A stretch of 64,000 bases of DNA, from positions 2,790,001-2,854,000 of the forward strand of contig NZ_CP009832.1 in NCBI RefSeq assembly GCF_000959525.1, written 5' to 3'. Source of the stretch: Burkholderia multivorans ATCC BAA-247 (GTDB taxonomy: Bacteria > Pseudomonadota > Gammaproteobacteria > Burkholderiales > Burkholderiaceae). Position numbers and translations under genes: made by a program. Below, piece after piece: positions 35,696 through 47,956 of the stretch. Below the pieces are notes generated by a model, which searched no databases, had not been told where the DNA came from, and was given only the letters and a program-made list of their open reading frames with translations. Numbering within the stretch: position 1 is the first letter of the stretch; each line of letters begins with the position of its first letter.

Positions 35696-36688
35696 GTGAA
35701 AGTCTTCCGCGGCCTGCCCAACGCCGAGAGCCGCGCGCCTTGCGCGCTGACGATCGGCAACTTCGACGGTGTCCATCGCGGGCATCAGGCCCTGCTCGCG
35801 CGCGTGCGCGCGGCAGCGGACGCGCGCGGCCTGCCCGTGTGCGTGATGACGTTCGAGCCGCATCCGCGCGAATTCTTCAACCCGGCCGGCGCGCCGCCGC
35901 GCATCGCGATGCTGCGCGACAAGCTCGAGGCGCTGCGCGAGCACGGCGTCGATCGCGTGGTGGTCGAGCATTTCAATCACACGTTCGCGAGCCAGTCGCC
36001 GCAGGCGTTCGTCGAACGCACGCTGGTCAACGGGCTGCATACGCGCTGGATGATGGTCGGCGACGATTTCTGCTACGGCGCGAAGCGCGCGGGCACCTTC
36101 GACACGCTGAAGGCGGCCGGCGAGCAGTACGGCTTCGAAGTCGAGCAGATGGGCACGATCGCCGGCAGCGACGGCACGCGCATCTCGAGCTCCGGCGTGC
36201 GCACCGCGCTGGCCGCGGGCGATCTCGAGGCGGCCGCGAGCGCGCTCGGCCACAGCTATGCCATCAGCGGCCACGTCGCACACGGGCTCAAGCTCGGCCG
36301 CGACCTCGGCTTCCCGACGCTGAACCTGCCGATCGCGCACAAGCGCCCTGCGCTGTCGGGCATCTTCGTCGTGCAGGTGCACGGCCTCGGCCCCGCACCG
36401 CTGCCCGGCGTCGCGAGCCTCGGCCTGCGGCCGACCGTCGACGATTCCGGCCGCGTGCTGCTCGAGGTGCACCTGCTCGACTGGCACGGCGACGCATACG
36501 GCAAGCTCGTGCGCGTCGAATTCCTGAAAAAGCTGCGCGACGAGGCGAAATTCGACGATCTCGAGGCGCTGTCCCGCGCGATCGCGCAGGACGTCGCGAA
36601 CGCGCGCGCGTACTTCATCGAGCGCGACCGTGCGCCGGGCAGCCGCGCGACCGGCTTCTCGACGTCGGCGACCGACCGAATTAGCTGA
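35696..36688 (+). CDS. ribF: Bifunctional riboflavin kinase/FAD synthetase (RibF)
   Basis: A 330-residue enzyme making FMN and FAD from riboflavin. The N-terminal nucleotidyltransferase half has TIGNFDGVHRGHQALL and RISSSGVRTAL. The C-terminal kinase half has GHVAHGLKLGRDLGFPTLNL. The start is the GTG at 35696; the sequence before it is non-family. It heads the ribF–ileS–lspA order found in many bacteria. Confidence 0.95.
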   Translation: MKVFRGLPNAESRAPCALTIGNFDGVHRGHQALLARVRAAADARGLPVCVMTFEPHPREFFNPAGAPPRIAMLRDKLEALREHGVDRVVVEHFNHTFASQSPQAFVERTLVNGLHTRWMMVGDDFCYGAKRAGTFDTLKAAGEQYGFEVEQMGTIAGSDGTRISSSGVRTALAAGDLEAAASALGHSYAISGHVAHGLKLGRDLGFPTLNLPIAHKRPALSGIFVVQVHGLGPAPLPGVASLGLRPTVDDSGRVLLEVHLLDWHGDAYGKLVRVEFLKKLRDEAKFDDLEALSRAIAQDVANARAYFIERDRAPGSRATGFSTSATDRIS

Positions 36689-36790
36689 TCCGGCCGGCGG
36701 CGCGCAGCGCGCCGCACACCTCGCGCCGCGCTGCGCGCGCGCCCGATTCACGACGCACGTGCGTCCCCCGATTTAGATAGCGATCCCATC

Positions 36791-39628
36791 ATGAGCAACA
36801 AGAAAGCCGATTCGAAACCGCAGGCCAAGTATCCGGTCAACCTGCTCGACACGCCGTTCCCGATGCGCGGCGATCTGCCCAAGCGCGAGCCGCAGTGGGT
36901 CAAGGAGTGGGAGGAGCGCGGCGTCTACGAGAAGATCCGCGCGGCCAGCAAGGGCCGGCCGAAGTTCATCCTGCACGACGGCCCGCCGTATGCGAACGGC
37001 GACATCCACCTCGGTCACGCGGTCAACAAGATCCTGAAGGACATCGTCGTGAAGTCGCGCAACATGGCCGGCTTCGATGCGCCCTACGTGCCGGGCTGGG
37101 ACTGCCACGGGATGCCGATCGAAATCCAGATCGAGAAGCAGTTCGGCAAGTCGCTGCCGGCCGCCGAAGTGATGAGCAAGGCGCGTGCGTACGCGACCGA
37201 GCAGATCGAGAAGCAGAAGGCCGGCTTCAAGCGCCTCGGCGTGCTCGGCGACTGGGCCGATCCCTACAAGACGATGAACTTCGTGAATGAAGCGGAAGAA
37301 ATCCGTGCGCTCGGCAAGATCATCGAGAAGGGTTACGTCTATCGCGGGCTGAAGCCCGTGAACTGGTGCTTCGACTGCGGCTCGGCGCTCGCTGAAGCGG
37401 AAGTCGAGTACAAGGACCGCACCGATCCGACGATCGACGTGATGTTCCCGTTCGCCGAACCGGAAAAGACCGCGCAGGCGTTCGGGCTGCCCGCGCTGCC
37501 GCGCGCCGAAGGCGGCATCGTGATCTGGACCACGACGCCGTGGACGATCCCCGCGAACCAGGCGCTGAACCTGCATCCCGAAATCGTCTACGCGCTCGTC
37601 GATACCGAGCGCGGGCTGCTGATCGTCGCCGAAGAGCGCGTCGCCGCGTGCATGGAAGAGTTCAAGCTGACCGGCCGCGTCGTCGCGACCGCGCCGGGCG
37701 TGAAGCTCGTCAACCTGCGCTTCCACCATCCGCTCGCGTCGGCCCACCCCGGCTACAAGCGCACGGCGCCCGTCTATCTGGGCGACTACGTGACGACCGA
37801 CACCGGCACCGGCGTCGTGCACTCGTCGCCCGCGTACGGCGTCGAAGACTTCATCTCCTGCAAGACGCACGGCATGACCGACTCCGACATCATCAATCCG
37901 GTGATGGGCGACGGCCGCTACATCGAATCGCTGCCGCTGTTCGGCGGGCTGTCGATCTGGGATGCGAATCCGAAGGTTGTCGACGCGCTGCGCGACGCCG
38001 GCACGCTGCTGCGCAGCGAGAAGTACACGCACAGCTACATGCACTGCTGGCGCCACAAGACGCCGATCATCTACCGCGCGACGTCGCAATGGTTCGCCGG
38101 GATGGACGTCACGCCGCGCGAAGGCGGCAAGACGCTGCGCGAGACCGCGCTCGAAGGCGTCGAAGCCACGGCGTTCTATCCGTCGTGGGGCAAGCAGCGC
38201 CTCTTCAGCATGATCGCGAACCGGCCGGACTGGACGCTGTCGCGTCAGCGCCAGTGGGGCGTGCCGATGGCGTTCTTCGTGCACAAGGAAACCGGCGAGC
38301 TGCATCCGCGCACGCTCGAGCTGCTCGAGGAAGTCGCGAAGCGTGTCGAAAAGTCGGGCATCGAGGCGTGGCAAACGCTCGATCCGCGCGAGCTGATCGG
38401 CGACGACGCGAACCTGTACGAAAAGAACCGCGACACGCTCGACGTGTGGTTCGACTCGGGCACGACGCACTGGCACGTGCTGCGCGGCTCGCACAAGGAT
38501 CAGCTGCAGTTCCCGGCCGACCTCTACCTCGAAGGCTCGGACCAGCATCGCGGCTGGTTCCATTCGTCGCTGCTGACCGCGTCGATGCTCGACGGCCGCG
38601 CGCCGTACAAGGGGCTGCTGACGCACGGCTTCACGGTCGACGGCGAAGGCCGCAAGATGAGCAAGTCGCTCGGCAACGGCGTCGATCCGCATGAAGTCGC
38701 GAATCGCCTCGGCGCGGAAATCATCCGCCTGTGGATCGCATCGACCGACTACTCGGGCGAGCTCGCGATCTCCGAGGAAATCCTGAAGCGCGTGACGGAA
38801 GGCTATCGCCGGATCCGCAACACGCTGCGCTTCCTGCTCGCGAACCTGTCCGACTTCGACTACGCGCAGCATGCGGTGCCGGTCGACGAGTGGCTCGAGA
38901 TCGACCGCTATGCCGTCGCGTTCTCGGCGCAGCTGCAGACCGAACTGCTCGCATACTACGAAAAGTACGAGTTCCACCCGGTCGTCGCGAAGCTGCAGAC
39001 GTACTGCTCGGAAGACCTCGGCGGCTTCTATCTCGACGTGCTGAAGGACCGCCTGTACACGAGCGCGCCCGACTCGCGCGCGCGCCGCTCCGCACAGACG
39101 GCGCTGTACCACCTGACGCAGGGCCTGCTGCGCGTGCTCGCCCCGTTCCTGTCGTTTACGGCCGAGGAAGCGTGGAAGGTGTTCCAGCCGGCGAGCGACA
39201 CGATCTTCACCGAAACGTATTACGCGTATCCGGACGTCGCCAACGCCGATGCGCTGATCGACAAGTGGTCGCTGCTGCGCGACGTGCGCGGCAACGTGAC
39301 GAAGGCACTCGAGGAAGCGCGCACCGCGAACCGCATCGGCTCGTCGCTGCAGGCCGAAGTGACGGTGCACGCGAGCGGCGCGCGTTACGACGCGCTCGCG
39401 AGCCTCGGCGACGATCTGAAGTTCGTGCTGATCACGTCGGCCGCGACGGTCGTCAAGGTCGACGACGAAGCGCAGGAAGGCGTCGACGTGGCCGCGTCGA
39501 AGTATCAGAAGTGCGAACGCTGCTGGCACTATCGTGAAGACGTCGGCGCGCACGCCGATCATCCGACGCTGTGCGGCCGCTGCTTCTCGAACCTGTTTGA
39601 AAACGGCGAAATCCGGAGCGCTGCGTAA
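36791..39628 (+). CDS. ileS: Isoleucyl-tRNA synthetase (IleS)
   Basis: A 945-residue class I synthetase. The HIGH-type motif is HLGH at 73-76 in [18 protein letters not shown] and the KMSKS motif is near residue 622. The editing domain CP1 lies between, with [20 protein letters not shown]-terminal zinc-binding segment has CERCWHYR and CGRCFSN. This matches the bacterial type I enzyme with full length. It ends 2 bp before lspA. Confidence 0.97.
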   Translation: MSNKKADSKPQAKYPVNLLDTPFPMRGDLPKREPQWVKEWEERGVYEKIRAASKGRPKFILHDGPPYANGDIHLGHAVNKILKDIVVKSRNMAGFDAPYVPGWDCHGMPIEIQIEKQFGKSLPAAEVMSKARAYATEQIEKQKAGFKRLGVLGDWADPYKTMNFVNEAEEIRALGKIIEKGYVYRGLKPVNWCFDCGSALAEAEVEYKDRTDPTIDVMFPFAEPEKTAQAFGLPALPRAEGGIVIWTTTPWTIPANQALNLHPEIVYALVDTERGLLIVAEERVAACMEEFKLTGRVVATAPGVKLVNLRFHHPLASAHPGYKRTAPVYLGDYVTTDTGTGVVHSSPAYGVEDFISCKTHGMTDSDIINPVMGDGRYIESLPLFGGLSIWDANPKVVDALRDAGTLLRSEKYTHSYMHCWRHKTPIIYRATSQWFAGMDVTPREGGKTLRETALEGVEATAFYPSWGKQRLFSMIANRPDWTLSRQRQWGVPMAFFVHKETGELHPRTLELLEEVAKRVEKSGIEAWQTLDPRELIGDDANLYEKNRDTLDVWFDSGTTHWHVLRGSHKDQLQFPADLYLEGSDQHRGWFHSSLLTASMLDGRAPYKGLLTHGFTVDGEGRKMSKSLGNGVDPHEVANRLGAEIIRLWIASTDYSGELAISEEILKRVTEGYRRIRNTLRFLLANLSDFDYAQHAVPVDEWLEIDRYAVAFSAQLQTELLAYYEKYEFHPVVAKLQTYCSEDLGGFYLDVLKDRLYTSAPDSRARRSAQTALYHLTQGLLRVLAPFLSFTAEEAWKVFQPASDTIFTETYYAYPDVANADALIDKWSLLRDVRGNVTKALEEARTANRIGSSLQAEVTVHASGARYDALASLGDDLKFVLITSAATVVKVDDEAQEGVDVAASKYQKCERCWHYREDVGAHADHPTLCGRCFSNLFENGEIRSAA

Positions 39629-39630
39629 AT

Positions 39631-40131
39631 ATGGCGAAAACCCTGTCGAAACCGGCCAGCGGCGCACTCGCGCCGTGGCTGGGCATTTCGCTGATCGTGA
39701 TCCTGTTCGACCAGCTGTCGAAAATCGCGATCCTGAAGACGTTTGCCTACGGCGCGCAGCATGCGCTGACGTCGTTCTTCAACCTCGTGCTCGTCTACAA
39801 CCGCGGCGCCGCGTTCGGCTTCCTGTCGACCGCGAGCGGCTGGCAGCGCTGGGCGTTCACCGCGCTCGGCGTCGGCGCGACGCTCGTGATCTGCTTCCTG
39901 CTGAAGCGCCACGGCCACCAGCGGCTGTTCAGCCTGTCGCTCGCGCTGATCCTCGGCGGCGCGCTCGGCAACGTGATCGACCGGCTCGTGTACGGCCACG
40001 TGATCGACTTCCTCGATTTCCATCTCGGCGGCTGGCACTTTCCGGCATTCAACCTTGCCGACTCCGCGATCACGATCGGCGCCGTGCTGCTGATCTACGA
40101 CGAACTGCGTCGCGTGCGCGGGGCGCGCTAA
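39631..40131 (+). CDS. lspA: Lipoprotein signal peptidase (LspA)
   Basis: A 166-residue inner-membrane aspartic protease with four predicted membrane helices. The conserved motifs are [28 protein letters not shown] and [14 protein letters not shown]; the two aspartates are in the last two. It removes the signal peptide of diacylglyceryl prolipoproteins. It starts 2 bp after ileS, so the two are co-translated. Confidence 0.96.
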   Translation: MAKTLSKPASGALAPWLGISLIVILFDQLSKIAILKTFAYGAQHALTSFFNLVLVYNRGAAFGFLSTASGWQRWAFTALGVGATLVICFLLKRHGHQRLFSLSLALILGGALGNVIDRLVYGHVIDFLDFHLGGWHFPAFNLADSAITIGAVLLIYDELRRVRGAR

Positions 40132-40199
40132 GCGCGCATACTCTGCGTCGACGGCCGGCGTGCGTGCCGGCCGTCTCGTTCGACCCTTGGAGGCCTGAG

Positions 40200-41411
40200 T
40201 TGGCACACGCGGAACTCGCAGGAAAACACCTCGTTCTCGGCCTGACCGGCGGCATCGCCTGCTACAAGATCGCCGAGCTGACCCGGCTGCTCACGAAAGC
40301 CGGAGCGACCGTGCAGGTCGCGATGACGGAAGCCGCCACGCAGTTCATCACGCCCGTCACGATGCAGGCGCTGTCCGGCCGTCCCGTCTATACGAGCCAG
40401 TGGGATGCGCGCATCGACAACAACATGGCGCACATCGACCTGTCGCGCGAGGCCGACGCAATCGTGATCGCGCCGGCGTCGACCGATTTCCTCGCGAAGC
40501 TCGCACATGGCTTCGCGGACGATCTGCTGTCGACGCTCTGCGTCGCGCGCGACTGTCCGCTGCTCGTCGTGCCCGCGATGAACCGGCAGATGTGGCAGAA
40601 CCCGGCTACGCAGCGCAACGTCGCACAACTGCGCGCCGACGGCGTGTCGGTGCTCGGCCCCGACTCCGGCGCGCAGGCGTGCGGCGAAGTCGGCGACGGC
40701 CGCATGCTCGAACCCGAAGCGATCTACGAAGCGATCGTCTCGCACTTCCGGCCGAAGCGGCTCGCGCATCGGCGCGTGCTGATCACGGCCGGCCCGACCT
40801 TCGAACCGCTCGATCCGGTGCGCGGCCTCACGAACCGCTCGAGCGGCAAGATGGGTTTCGCGCTCGCGCGCGCCGCGCAGCAGGCAGGCGCCGAAGTCCA
40901 TCTCGTCGCCGGCCCGGTCGCGCTCGACACGCCGTGGGGCGTGTACCGCGAGGACGTGCAGACTGCGCAGCAGATGTACGACGCGGTGATGAACGCGATC
41001 AACGATGCCGACATCTTCATCGCGGTTGCCGCGGTGGCCGACTGGCGCGTCGCACAGCCGGCCGAGCACAAGATGAAGAAGACGGCCGACCGCAAGATGC
41101 CGCCGCTCGAATTCGTCGAGAATCCCGACATCCTCGCGTCGGTCGCGGCGCTGCCCGATCCGCCGTTCTGCGTCGGCTTCGCGGCCGAAAGCGGCGACCT
41201 CGACGTGCACGGCGACGAAAAGCGCAAGCGCAAGAACGTGCCGCTGCTGGTCGGCAATCTCGGCCCGCTGACGTTCGGCCGCGACGATAACGAAGTCGTG
41301 CTGTTCGACGAAAGCGGCCTCACGCGGCTGCCGCGCGCGCCGAAGGACGAGCTCGCGCACGTGATCGTCGACGAAATCGCGAAGCGCCTGCCGGACAACA
41401 GCCTGATCTGA
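40200..41411 (+). CDS. coaBC: Bifunctional phosphopantothenoylcysteine decarboxylase/synthase (CoaBC)
   Basis: A 403-residue two-domain enzyme of coenzyme A synthesis. The N-terminal decarboxylase (CoaC) has [15 protein letters not shown], the active His in [11 protein letters not shown] and [13 protein letters not shown]. The C-terminal synthase (CoaB) has [20 protein letters not shown] and [10 protein letters not shown]. The start is a TTG at 40200, supported by GGAGG six bases upstream and the expected length; there is no suitable ATG nearby. Confidence 0.95.
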   Translation: MAHAELAGKHLVLGLTGGIACYKIAELTRLLTKAGATVQVAMTEAATQFITPVTMQALSGRPVYTSQWDARIDNNMAHIDLSREADAIVIAPASTDFLAKLAHGFADDLLSTLCVARDCPLLVVPAMNRQMWQNPATQRNVAQLRADGVSVLGPDSGAQACGEVGDGRMLEPEAIYEAIVSHFRPKRLAHRRVLITAGPTFEPLDPVRGLTNRSSGKMGFALARAAQQAGAEVHLVAGPVALDTPWGVYREDVQTAQQMYDAVMNAINDADIFIAVAAVADWRVAQPAEHKMKKTADRKMPPLEFVENPDILASVAALPDPPFCVGFAAESGDLDVHGDEKRKRKNVPLLVGNLGPLTFGRDDNEVVLFDESGLTRLPRAPKDELAHVIVDEIAKRLPDNSLI

Positions 41412-41464
41412 ACTCGCGCGCGGCGGCACGCGCCGCCGCGCCCTTCCCGACCGATTCGAACCGC

Positions 41465-41911
41465 ATGAAACTCGACCTGAAAATTCTCGACGCGCGTATG
41501 CGCGACTACCTACCCGCCTACGCAACCGCCGGCAGCGCGGGCCTGGATCTGCGCGCGTGCCTCGACGCGCCGCTGACGCTGAAACCGGGCGACACGGCGC
41601 TCGTGCCGACGGGCCTCGCGATCCATCTGGCCGACCCCGGCTACGCGGCGCTGATCCTGCCGCGCTCGGGTCTCGGCCACAAGCACGGGATCGTGCTCGG
41701 CAATCTGGTCGGGCTGATCGATTCCGACTACCAGGGCCAGCTGATGGTATCGACCTGGAACCGCGGGCAAACGGAATTCGTGCTGAACCCGTTTGAGCGC
41801 CTCGCGCAGCTCGTGATCGTGCCGGTCGTGCAGGCGCAGTTCAACATCGTCGACGACTTCGCGCAAAGCGAACGCGGCGCGGGCGGCTTCGGCAGCACCG
41901 GCCGTCACTGA
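41465..41911 (+). CDS. dut: dUTP diphosphatase (Dut)
   Basis: A 148-residue homotrimeric dUTPase. All five motifs appear: [27 protein letters not shown], the ERLAQLVI block and the C-terminal [11 protein letters not shown] that closes over the active site. It hydrolyses dUTP to dUMP. It lies 53 bp after coaBC, the same neighbour as in many proteobacteria, and ends at a strong terminator. Confidence 0.96.
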   Translation: MKLDLKILDARMRDYLPAYATAGSAGLDLRACLDAPLTLKPGDTALVPTGLAIHLADPGYAALILPRSGLGHKHGIVLGNLVGLIDSDYQGQLMVSTWNRGQTEFVLNPFERLAQLVIVPVVQAQFNIVDDFAQSERGAGGFGSTGRH

Positions 41912-41930
41912 ACGGTGCGTCGGATGCGCG

Positions 41931-41956
41931 AAAAAGGGGCCGCATGCCCCTTTTTT
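41931..41956. terminator. Bidirectional terminator after dut
   Basis: AAAAAGGGGC and GCCCCTTTTTT flank a CGCAT loop. It can serve both dut (plus) and the converging membrane-protein gene (minus). Confidence 0.88.
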
Positions 41957-41982
41957 GTCGATCGGCGCTCGCGCGCCCCGCA

Positions 41983-42753
41983 TCAGTCCTGGACGCGCTG
42001 CGCGATCCGCGCGGCCGTCAGGTCGCGCTGCCGCTGCTGCGCGAGCATCGCGTAGACGACCATCGCGACGAGCACGCCGAGCAGCACCGCCGACGATCCA
42101 ACCGTGCCGAGTGCGAGCCCGCCCTTGGCGGTCGGCTTCGTCAGCAAGTCGCCGACCGTCGCACCGAACGGCCGCGTGAGCACGAACGCGCCCCAGAACA
42201 GCAGCACGCCGGAGATTCGCGTGAAATAGTGCGCGACGACGATCGCCGCGAGCAGGCCGCCGATCAGCAGCGCGCCGCCGCCGAAGCCGAGGCCGGAGCT
42301 GTCCGCGAGGAAGTCGCCGAGCGCGGTGCCGAGCGTGTTCGAGAACAGGATCGCGATCCAGTACAGCATCTCGACCTTGCGCGTGCGGATCCGGTCGACC
42401 GACAGCGATTCGCGGCTCAGCCGCCAGATCGCGAAGATCGACAGCAGGATCGCGACGAGAATCGACGTGCCGAGCGCGTAGCCGAGCCCGAGCGTGCGGT
42501 CCATGAAGTCGGACATCGTCGTGCCGGCCGTGCTGGTCGCGACGATCACCGCCCAGTAGACCGCCGGCCGATAGCGCGTGGTGCGCAGCTGCGCGCCGAG
42601 CGTAACGACGAAGAAACCGAACAGCAGGATCGAGCTCACTGCATAGCCGACGTTCAGCGTCATCGACAGCAGGTCGCCGCCGGTTTCGCCGAGCGTCGTC
42701 GCGCAGATCTTCATGATCCAGAACGCAAGCGTGATTTCGGGAAGTTTGTTCAT
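41983..42753 (-). CDS. Repeat-built multi-spanning membrane protein (COG4705-like)
   Basis: A 256-residue membrane protein with about eight helices. Four copies of a short pattern ending in G/S-D-F/L lie at regular spacing: TTLGETGGDLL, STAGTTMSDFM, NTLGTALGDFL and FGATVGDLL. The arrangement suggests internal duplication of a two-helix unit. The family (COG4705, uncharacterised membrane-anchored protein) has no assigned function. The conserved acidic residues inside the membrane suggest cation or proton transport, but that is inference. It is monocistronic between two terminators. Confidence 0.8.
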   Translation of the reverse strand: MNKLPEITLAFWIMKICATTLGETGGDLLSMTLNVGYAVSSILLFGFFVVTLGAQLRTTRYRPAVYWAVIVATSTAGTTMSDFMDRTLGLGYALGTSILVAILLSIFAIWRLSRESLSVDRIRTRKVEMLYWIAILFSNTLGTALGDFLADSSGLGFGGGALLIGGLLAAIVVAHYFTRISGVLLFWGAFVLTRPFGATVGDLLTKPTAKGGLALGTVGSSAVLLGVLVAMVVYAMLAQQRQRDLTAARIAQRVQD

Positions 42754-42867
42754 TCGAGCCCTTTTGCAGGAAAGCGGCGAACCGGGCGAGCCGGAACGCG
42801 TTGCAGACAGGATCGAATGTAGCCGCCGCCAGCTTAACGCAACCTTAGCGAGCGGCCGCGCGGGAAC

Positions 42868-44247
42868 TCAGCGTGCGTGCTGATGCCGGTAATGCAGCGC
42901 GTAAGCAAGCGTCAGCAGCACGACGAACACGACGCCGACCACCATCGTCATCCGGAATTCGCGCGTAAAAGCGGTCGTCAGCAGGATCGCCGCGACGAGC
43001 CCCGCGCCGAGCAGGCTGCCGAACGGATGCGCCCACATCCGGAAGGCGAGCGCAGGGCCACGATATTTCGAACGAAAACGCAGATGCGTGACGAAGATCA
43101 TCAGCCACGTGAACAGCGCGCCGAACATCGCGATCGCCATCATCACGGTAAACGCCGTATCGGGCGACAGCGCGACCAGCACGGCCGCGACCGCGACGCC
43201 GCTCGTCGAGATCCACAGCGCCGCGCGCGGCACGCCGTTCGCGCCGAGCCGGCCGAACACCGCGGGCGCGAGACGTGCGCGCGACAGGCTGAACATCATC
43301 CGCGTCGTCACGTACAGCTGGCTGTTCATCGCCGATAGCGCCGCGATCAGCAGCACGAAGTTGATCACGCCGGCCGCGTACGGCACGTGCGTCGCGGCCA
43401 TCACCTTCACGAACGGGCTCTCGTCGGTGCCGGCCTGCGTCCACGGGACGATCGCGAGCATCAGCGACAGCGTCAGCAGATAGAACAGCACGAGGCGAAA
43501 CACGGTCGAGCGGAACGCGCGCGTGACCGCGTGCTGCGGATCGCGCGCTTCGCCGGCCGCGATCGCGACCGCCTCGATGCTCATGTAGCTGAAGATCGCC
43601 ACGATCACCGCGACCCAGGTGCCCCACGGCCCCTTCGGCATGAAACCGCCGTGCGCGGTGTAGTTCGCGAAGCCGATGCCGGATGCGGGCGGCGCGGACC
43701 ACACCAGATACGCGCCGAGCACGATGAAGACGACGATCGCCGCGATCTTCAGCAGCGAGAACGCATATTCGACCGATCCGTACAGCGTGACGCTCGCGAG
43801 ATTCACCGCAATCAGCAGCGCGGAGAAGCCGATGACCCAGTACCAGCCCGGCACCGCCGGAAACCAGTACTTCATGAACACGGCGATCGCGCTGATCTCG
43901 GTGCCGATCGCGAACACGACCGCGAACCAGTACGCGTAACGGACCAGAAAGCCGGCGAGCGGGCCGACGTAATGTTCGGCATACGCGCCGAACGAGCCGG
44001 CCGTCGGATGCGCGACCGTCATTTCGGCCAGCGCGCCCATCAGCAGCAATGCGATCAGCGCGCCGACCGCATAGGACACGAGCACGCTCGGGCCGGCGAG
44101 CCCGATCGCGAAACCGCTGCCGAGAAAGAGTCCCGTGCCGATCGCGCCGCCGATCGCGATCATCGCCATCTGCCCCGACGTCAGCGCGTGGCGCAGCCCC
44201 TGTTCGCGCTCGACGATGTTGTCGAACGACTGCTGTTGTCGTGTCAC
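42868..44247 (-). CDS. APC-family amino acid permease
   Basis: A 459-residue inner-membrane transporter with 12 helices. The start region ALTSGQMAMIAIGGAIGTGL (helix 1 unwinding GGAIGTGLF) and the FSYMSIEAVAIAAGEARDP block are hallmarks of the AAT family, which includes GABA, proline, aromatic amino acid and S-methylmethionine permeases. The substrate cannot be told from sequence. It has its own upstream region beside clpA's terminator. Confidence 0.88.
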   Translation of the reverse strand: MTRQQQSFDNIVEREQGLRHALTSGQMAMIAIGGAIGTGLFLGSGFAIGLAGPSVLVSYAVGALIALLLMGALAEMTVAHPTAGSFGAYAEHYVGPLAGFLVRYAYWFAVVFAIGTEISAIAVFMKYWFPAVPGWYWVIGFSALLIAVNLASVTLYGSVEYAFSLLKIAAIVVFIVLGAYLVWSAPPASGIGFANYTAHGGFMPKGPWGTWVAVIVAIFSYMSIEAVAIAAGEARDPQHAVTRAFRSTVFRLVLFYLLTLSLMLAIVPWTQAGTDESPFVKVMAATHVPYAAGVINFVLLIAALSAMNSQLYVTTRMMFSLSRARLAPAVFGRLGANGVPRAALWISTSGVAVAAVLVALSPDTAFTVMMAIAMFGALFTWLMIFVTHLRFRSKYRGPALAFRMWAHPFGSLLGAGLVAAILLTTAFTREFRMTMVVGVVFVVLLTLAYALHYRHQHAR

Positions 44248-44292
44248 TGCGTTGCCACTCCCTGCCCTACGAACGCGCCGCCGGCGCCGGAT

Positions 44293-44327
44293 AAAACGAA
44301 ACGGCGCGGAGAACTTCCCGCGCCGTT
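44293..44327 (-). terminator. Terminator of clpA (minus strand)
   Basis: AACGGCGCGG and CCGCGCCGTT form a 10-bp stem with an 8-base loop. The T run on the minus strand is interrupted (TTCGTTTT), so termination may be incomplete. Confidence 0.65.
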
Positions 44328-44349
44328 CGGATGAACCCGCAATTATCGC

Positions 44350-46646
<2,297 letters not shown>

Positions 46647-46650
<4 letters not shown>

Positions 46651-46961
46651 GCTTCCTCCATCACGCACTGCAGCGGATGCCCGGCCTGCCGCGCATGGGT
46701 AACGACTTGCTCAACTTTGGTCGACGCGATGTCCCGCGTATAGACCCCACAAACCCCTCGCCCTTCGCGATGGACCTTCAGCATGATCTGCGTGGCCGTC
46801 TCGCGATCCTTCTTGAAATACTCCTGCACGACCATCACGACGAATTCCATCGGCGTGAAGTCGTCGTTCAGCAACACCACCTTGTACATCGAAGGCGGCT
46901 TCAGCTTCTGTTGCTTGCGTTCCAGGACCGTGCTGTCCTGCTTGTCCGGGATAATCGCCAT
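46647..46961 (-). CDS. clpS: ClpS adaptor of the N-end rule pathway
   Basis: A 104-residue adaptor that delivers substrates with destabilising N-terminal residues to ClpAP. The core [17 protein letters not shown] holds the Asn-Asp pair that contacts the substrate N-terminus, and [16 protein letters not shown] is the second conserved block. An N-terminal tail of about 24 residues needed for ClpA activation is present. It overlaps clpA by four bases. Confidence 0.96.
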
Positions 46962-47326
46962 ACACCCATTCTAAACAACTCGGACAGGCCCGCAATCCTG
47001 CCATTACCCGACCGACCGGCCGGCGCCCTCCCCGGTATCCCGGAAACACGCGATCGTCTTCGCGCCATGCGAAAGCCGGCTGCGGTGCCGGCTTTCACGC
47101 GTGGCGCGGAACGCGAATCGTCGCCGGGTGTCGCGCCGGAACGTCGTGTTCGCATCCAGTATCCCACAAGCCGGGACGACTCGAACGCGTGTCACTCGAG
47201 CCTGGTATATGAGCCGATTATGCGACTTTTCAAGTTGTCGCGCTTGCCGCCGTGCTGCGAAGCAAAGCCGGAAAAACCCTGAAAATGGGTTCTTTACAAC
47301 GTCCCCCTAACCGTCTAAAAATTTCC
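46962..47326. other. Long intergenic stretch between clpS and the cspA-like promoter
   Basis: The first part should hold the clpS–clpA promoter on the minus strand, though I find no clear boxes. At 47071-47096 lies a perfect 10-bp inverted repeat. The rest shows no coding frame I would trust. Confidence 0.4.
47071..47096. repeat. Perfect inverted repeat (hairpin)
   Basis: GAAAGCCGGC and GCCGGCTTTC are separated by TGCGGT. There is no T run of four or more after it, so it is not a standard terminator. It may be a weak one, a protein site or a remnant. Confidence 0.6.
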
Positions 47327-47355
47327 TTGACACTCAAATAAAGAGCGCCAACAAT
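47327..47355 (+). promoter_or_regulatory. Sigma-70 promoter of the cspA-like gene
   Basis: TTGACA (47327-47332, a perfect -35) and AACAAT (47350-47355) are 17 bp apart. The start near 47362 gives an untranslated leader of about 140 bases before the ATG, similar in scale to the cold-sensing leader of E. coli cspA. Confidence 0.65.
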
Positions 47356-47503
47356 CAAGCTGGCACTTTTTTCAAATTGCCTGCGGGCGAAATGAAAGAG
47401 GCCGAGGTGAGCTTGTGAGGGGGGAACGGCTGCAGTTTTCCGGTCGTTTAGCTTTTCGAGCGTGCTCGTGGTAAGTAGCGACTGTGTGACAGGGGAAGTA
47501 GGT

Positions 47504-47707
47504 ATGGCAACTGGTATTGTCAAATGGTTCAACGACGCAAAGGGCTTCGGTTTCATCACTCCCGACGAGGGCGGTGAAGACCTGTTCGCGCACTTCTCGG
47601 CGATCAACATGCAGGGTTTCAAGACCCTGAAGGAAGGCCAGAAGGTGAGCTTCGAAGTCGTCCAAGGACCGAAGGGCAAGCAAGCTTCGAATATCCAGGC
47701 CGCCTGA
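47504..47707 (+). CDS. cspA: Cold-shock domain protein (CspA family)
   Basis: A 67-residue single-domain OB-fold protein. Both RNA-binding motifs are visible: KGFGFI (RNP1) and DLFAHFS (RNP2-like). It binds single-stranded RNA and DNA and acts as an RNA chaperone. The ATG at 47504 gives the standard length. Several paralogues usually exist in Burkholderia, so whether this one is cold-induced is unknown, but the long leader is suggestive. Confidence 0.95.
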   Translation: MATGIVKWFNDAKGFGFITPDEGGEDLFAHFSAINMQGFKTLKEGQKVSFEVVQGPKGKQASNIQAA

Positions 47708-47730
47708 GGGCAACGGATTTCGGACGAAGA

Positions 47731-47760
47731 AACCCGGCGAGATGCCGGGTTTCTTTTTTT
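47731..47760 (+). terminator. Terminator of the cspA-like gene
   Basis: AACCCGGC and GCCGGGTT flank a GAGAT loop. A long, T-rich tail (TTCTTTTTTT) follows. Confidence 0.9.
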
Positions 47761-47956
47761 GTGCGTCGTACGTGCGCCATGTCGATTGATCGGCGAGTTT
47801 GCACAATGGCGGCGCAAGCTTTGCGATTGTCCGCATAGGCGTGCAAATCGATTTTGTCGACGCGCGCGACCGTTTTACCGATTCACGATCGCGCGCGCCG
47901 TCATCATCGCGCAATATTTACATGCGCGTTTATCGAGCACATGTGTCGCCGTGGCG

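Noticed and set aside
36773-39667. A 964-codon open frame on the strand opposite ileS
   Set aside because: Its product is Arg/Val/Leu-rich with no family resemblance. Long antisense frames are expected in GC-rich coding DNA, and ileS is certain.
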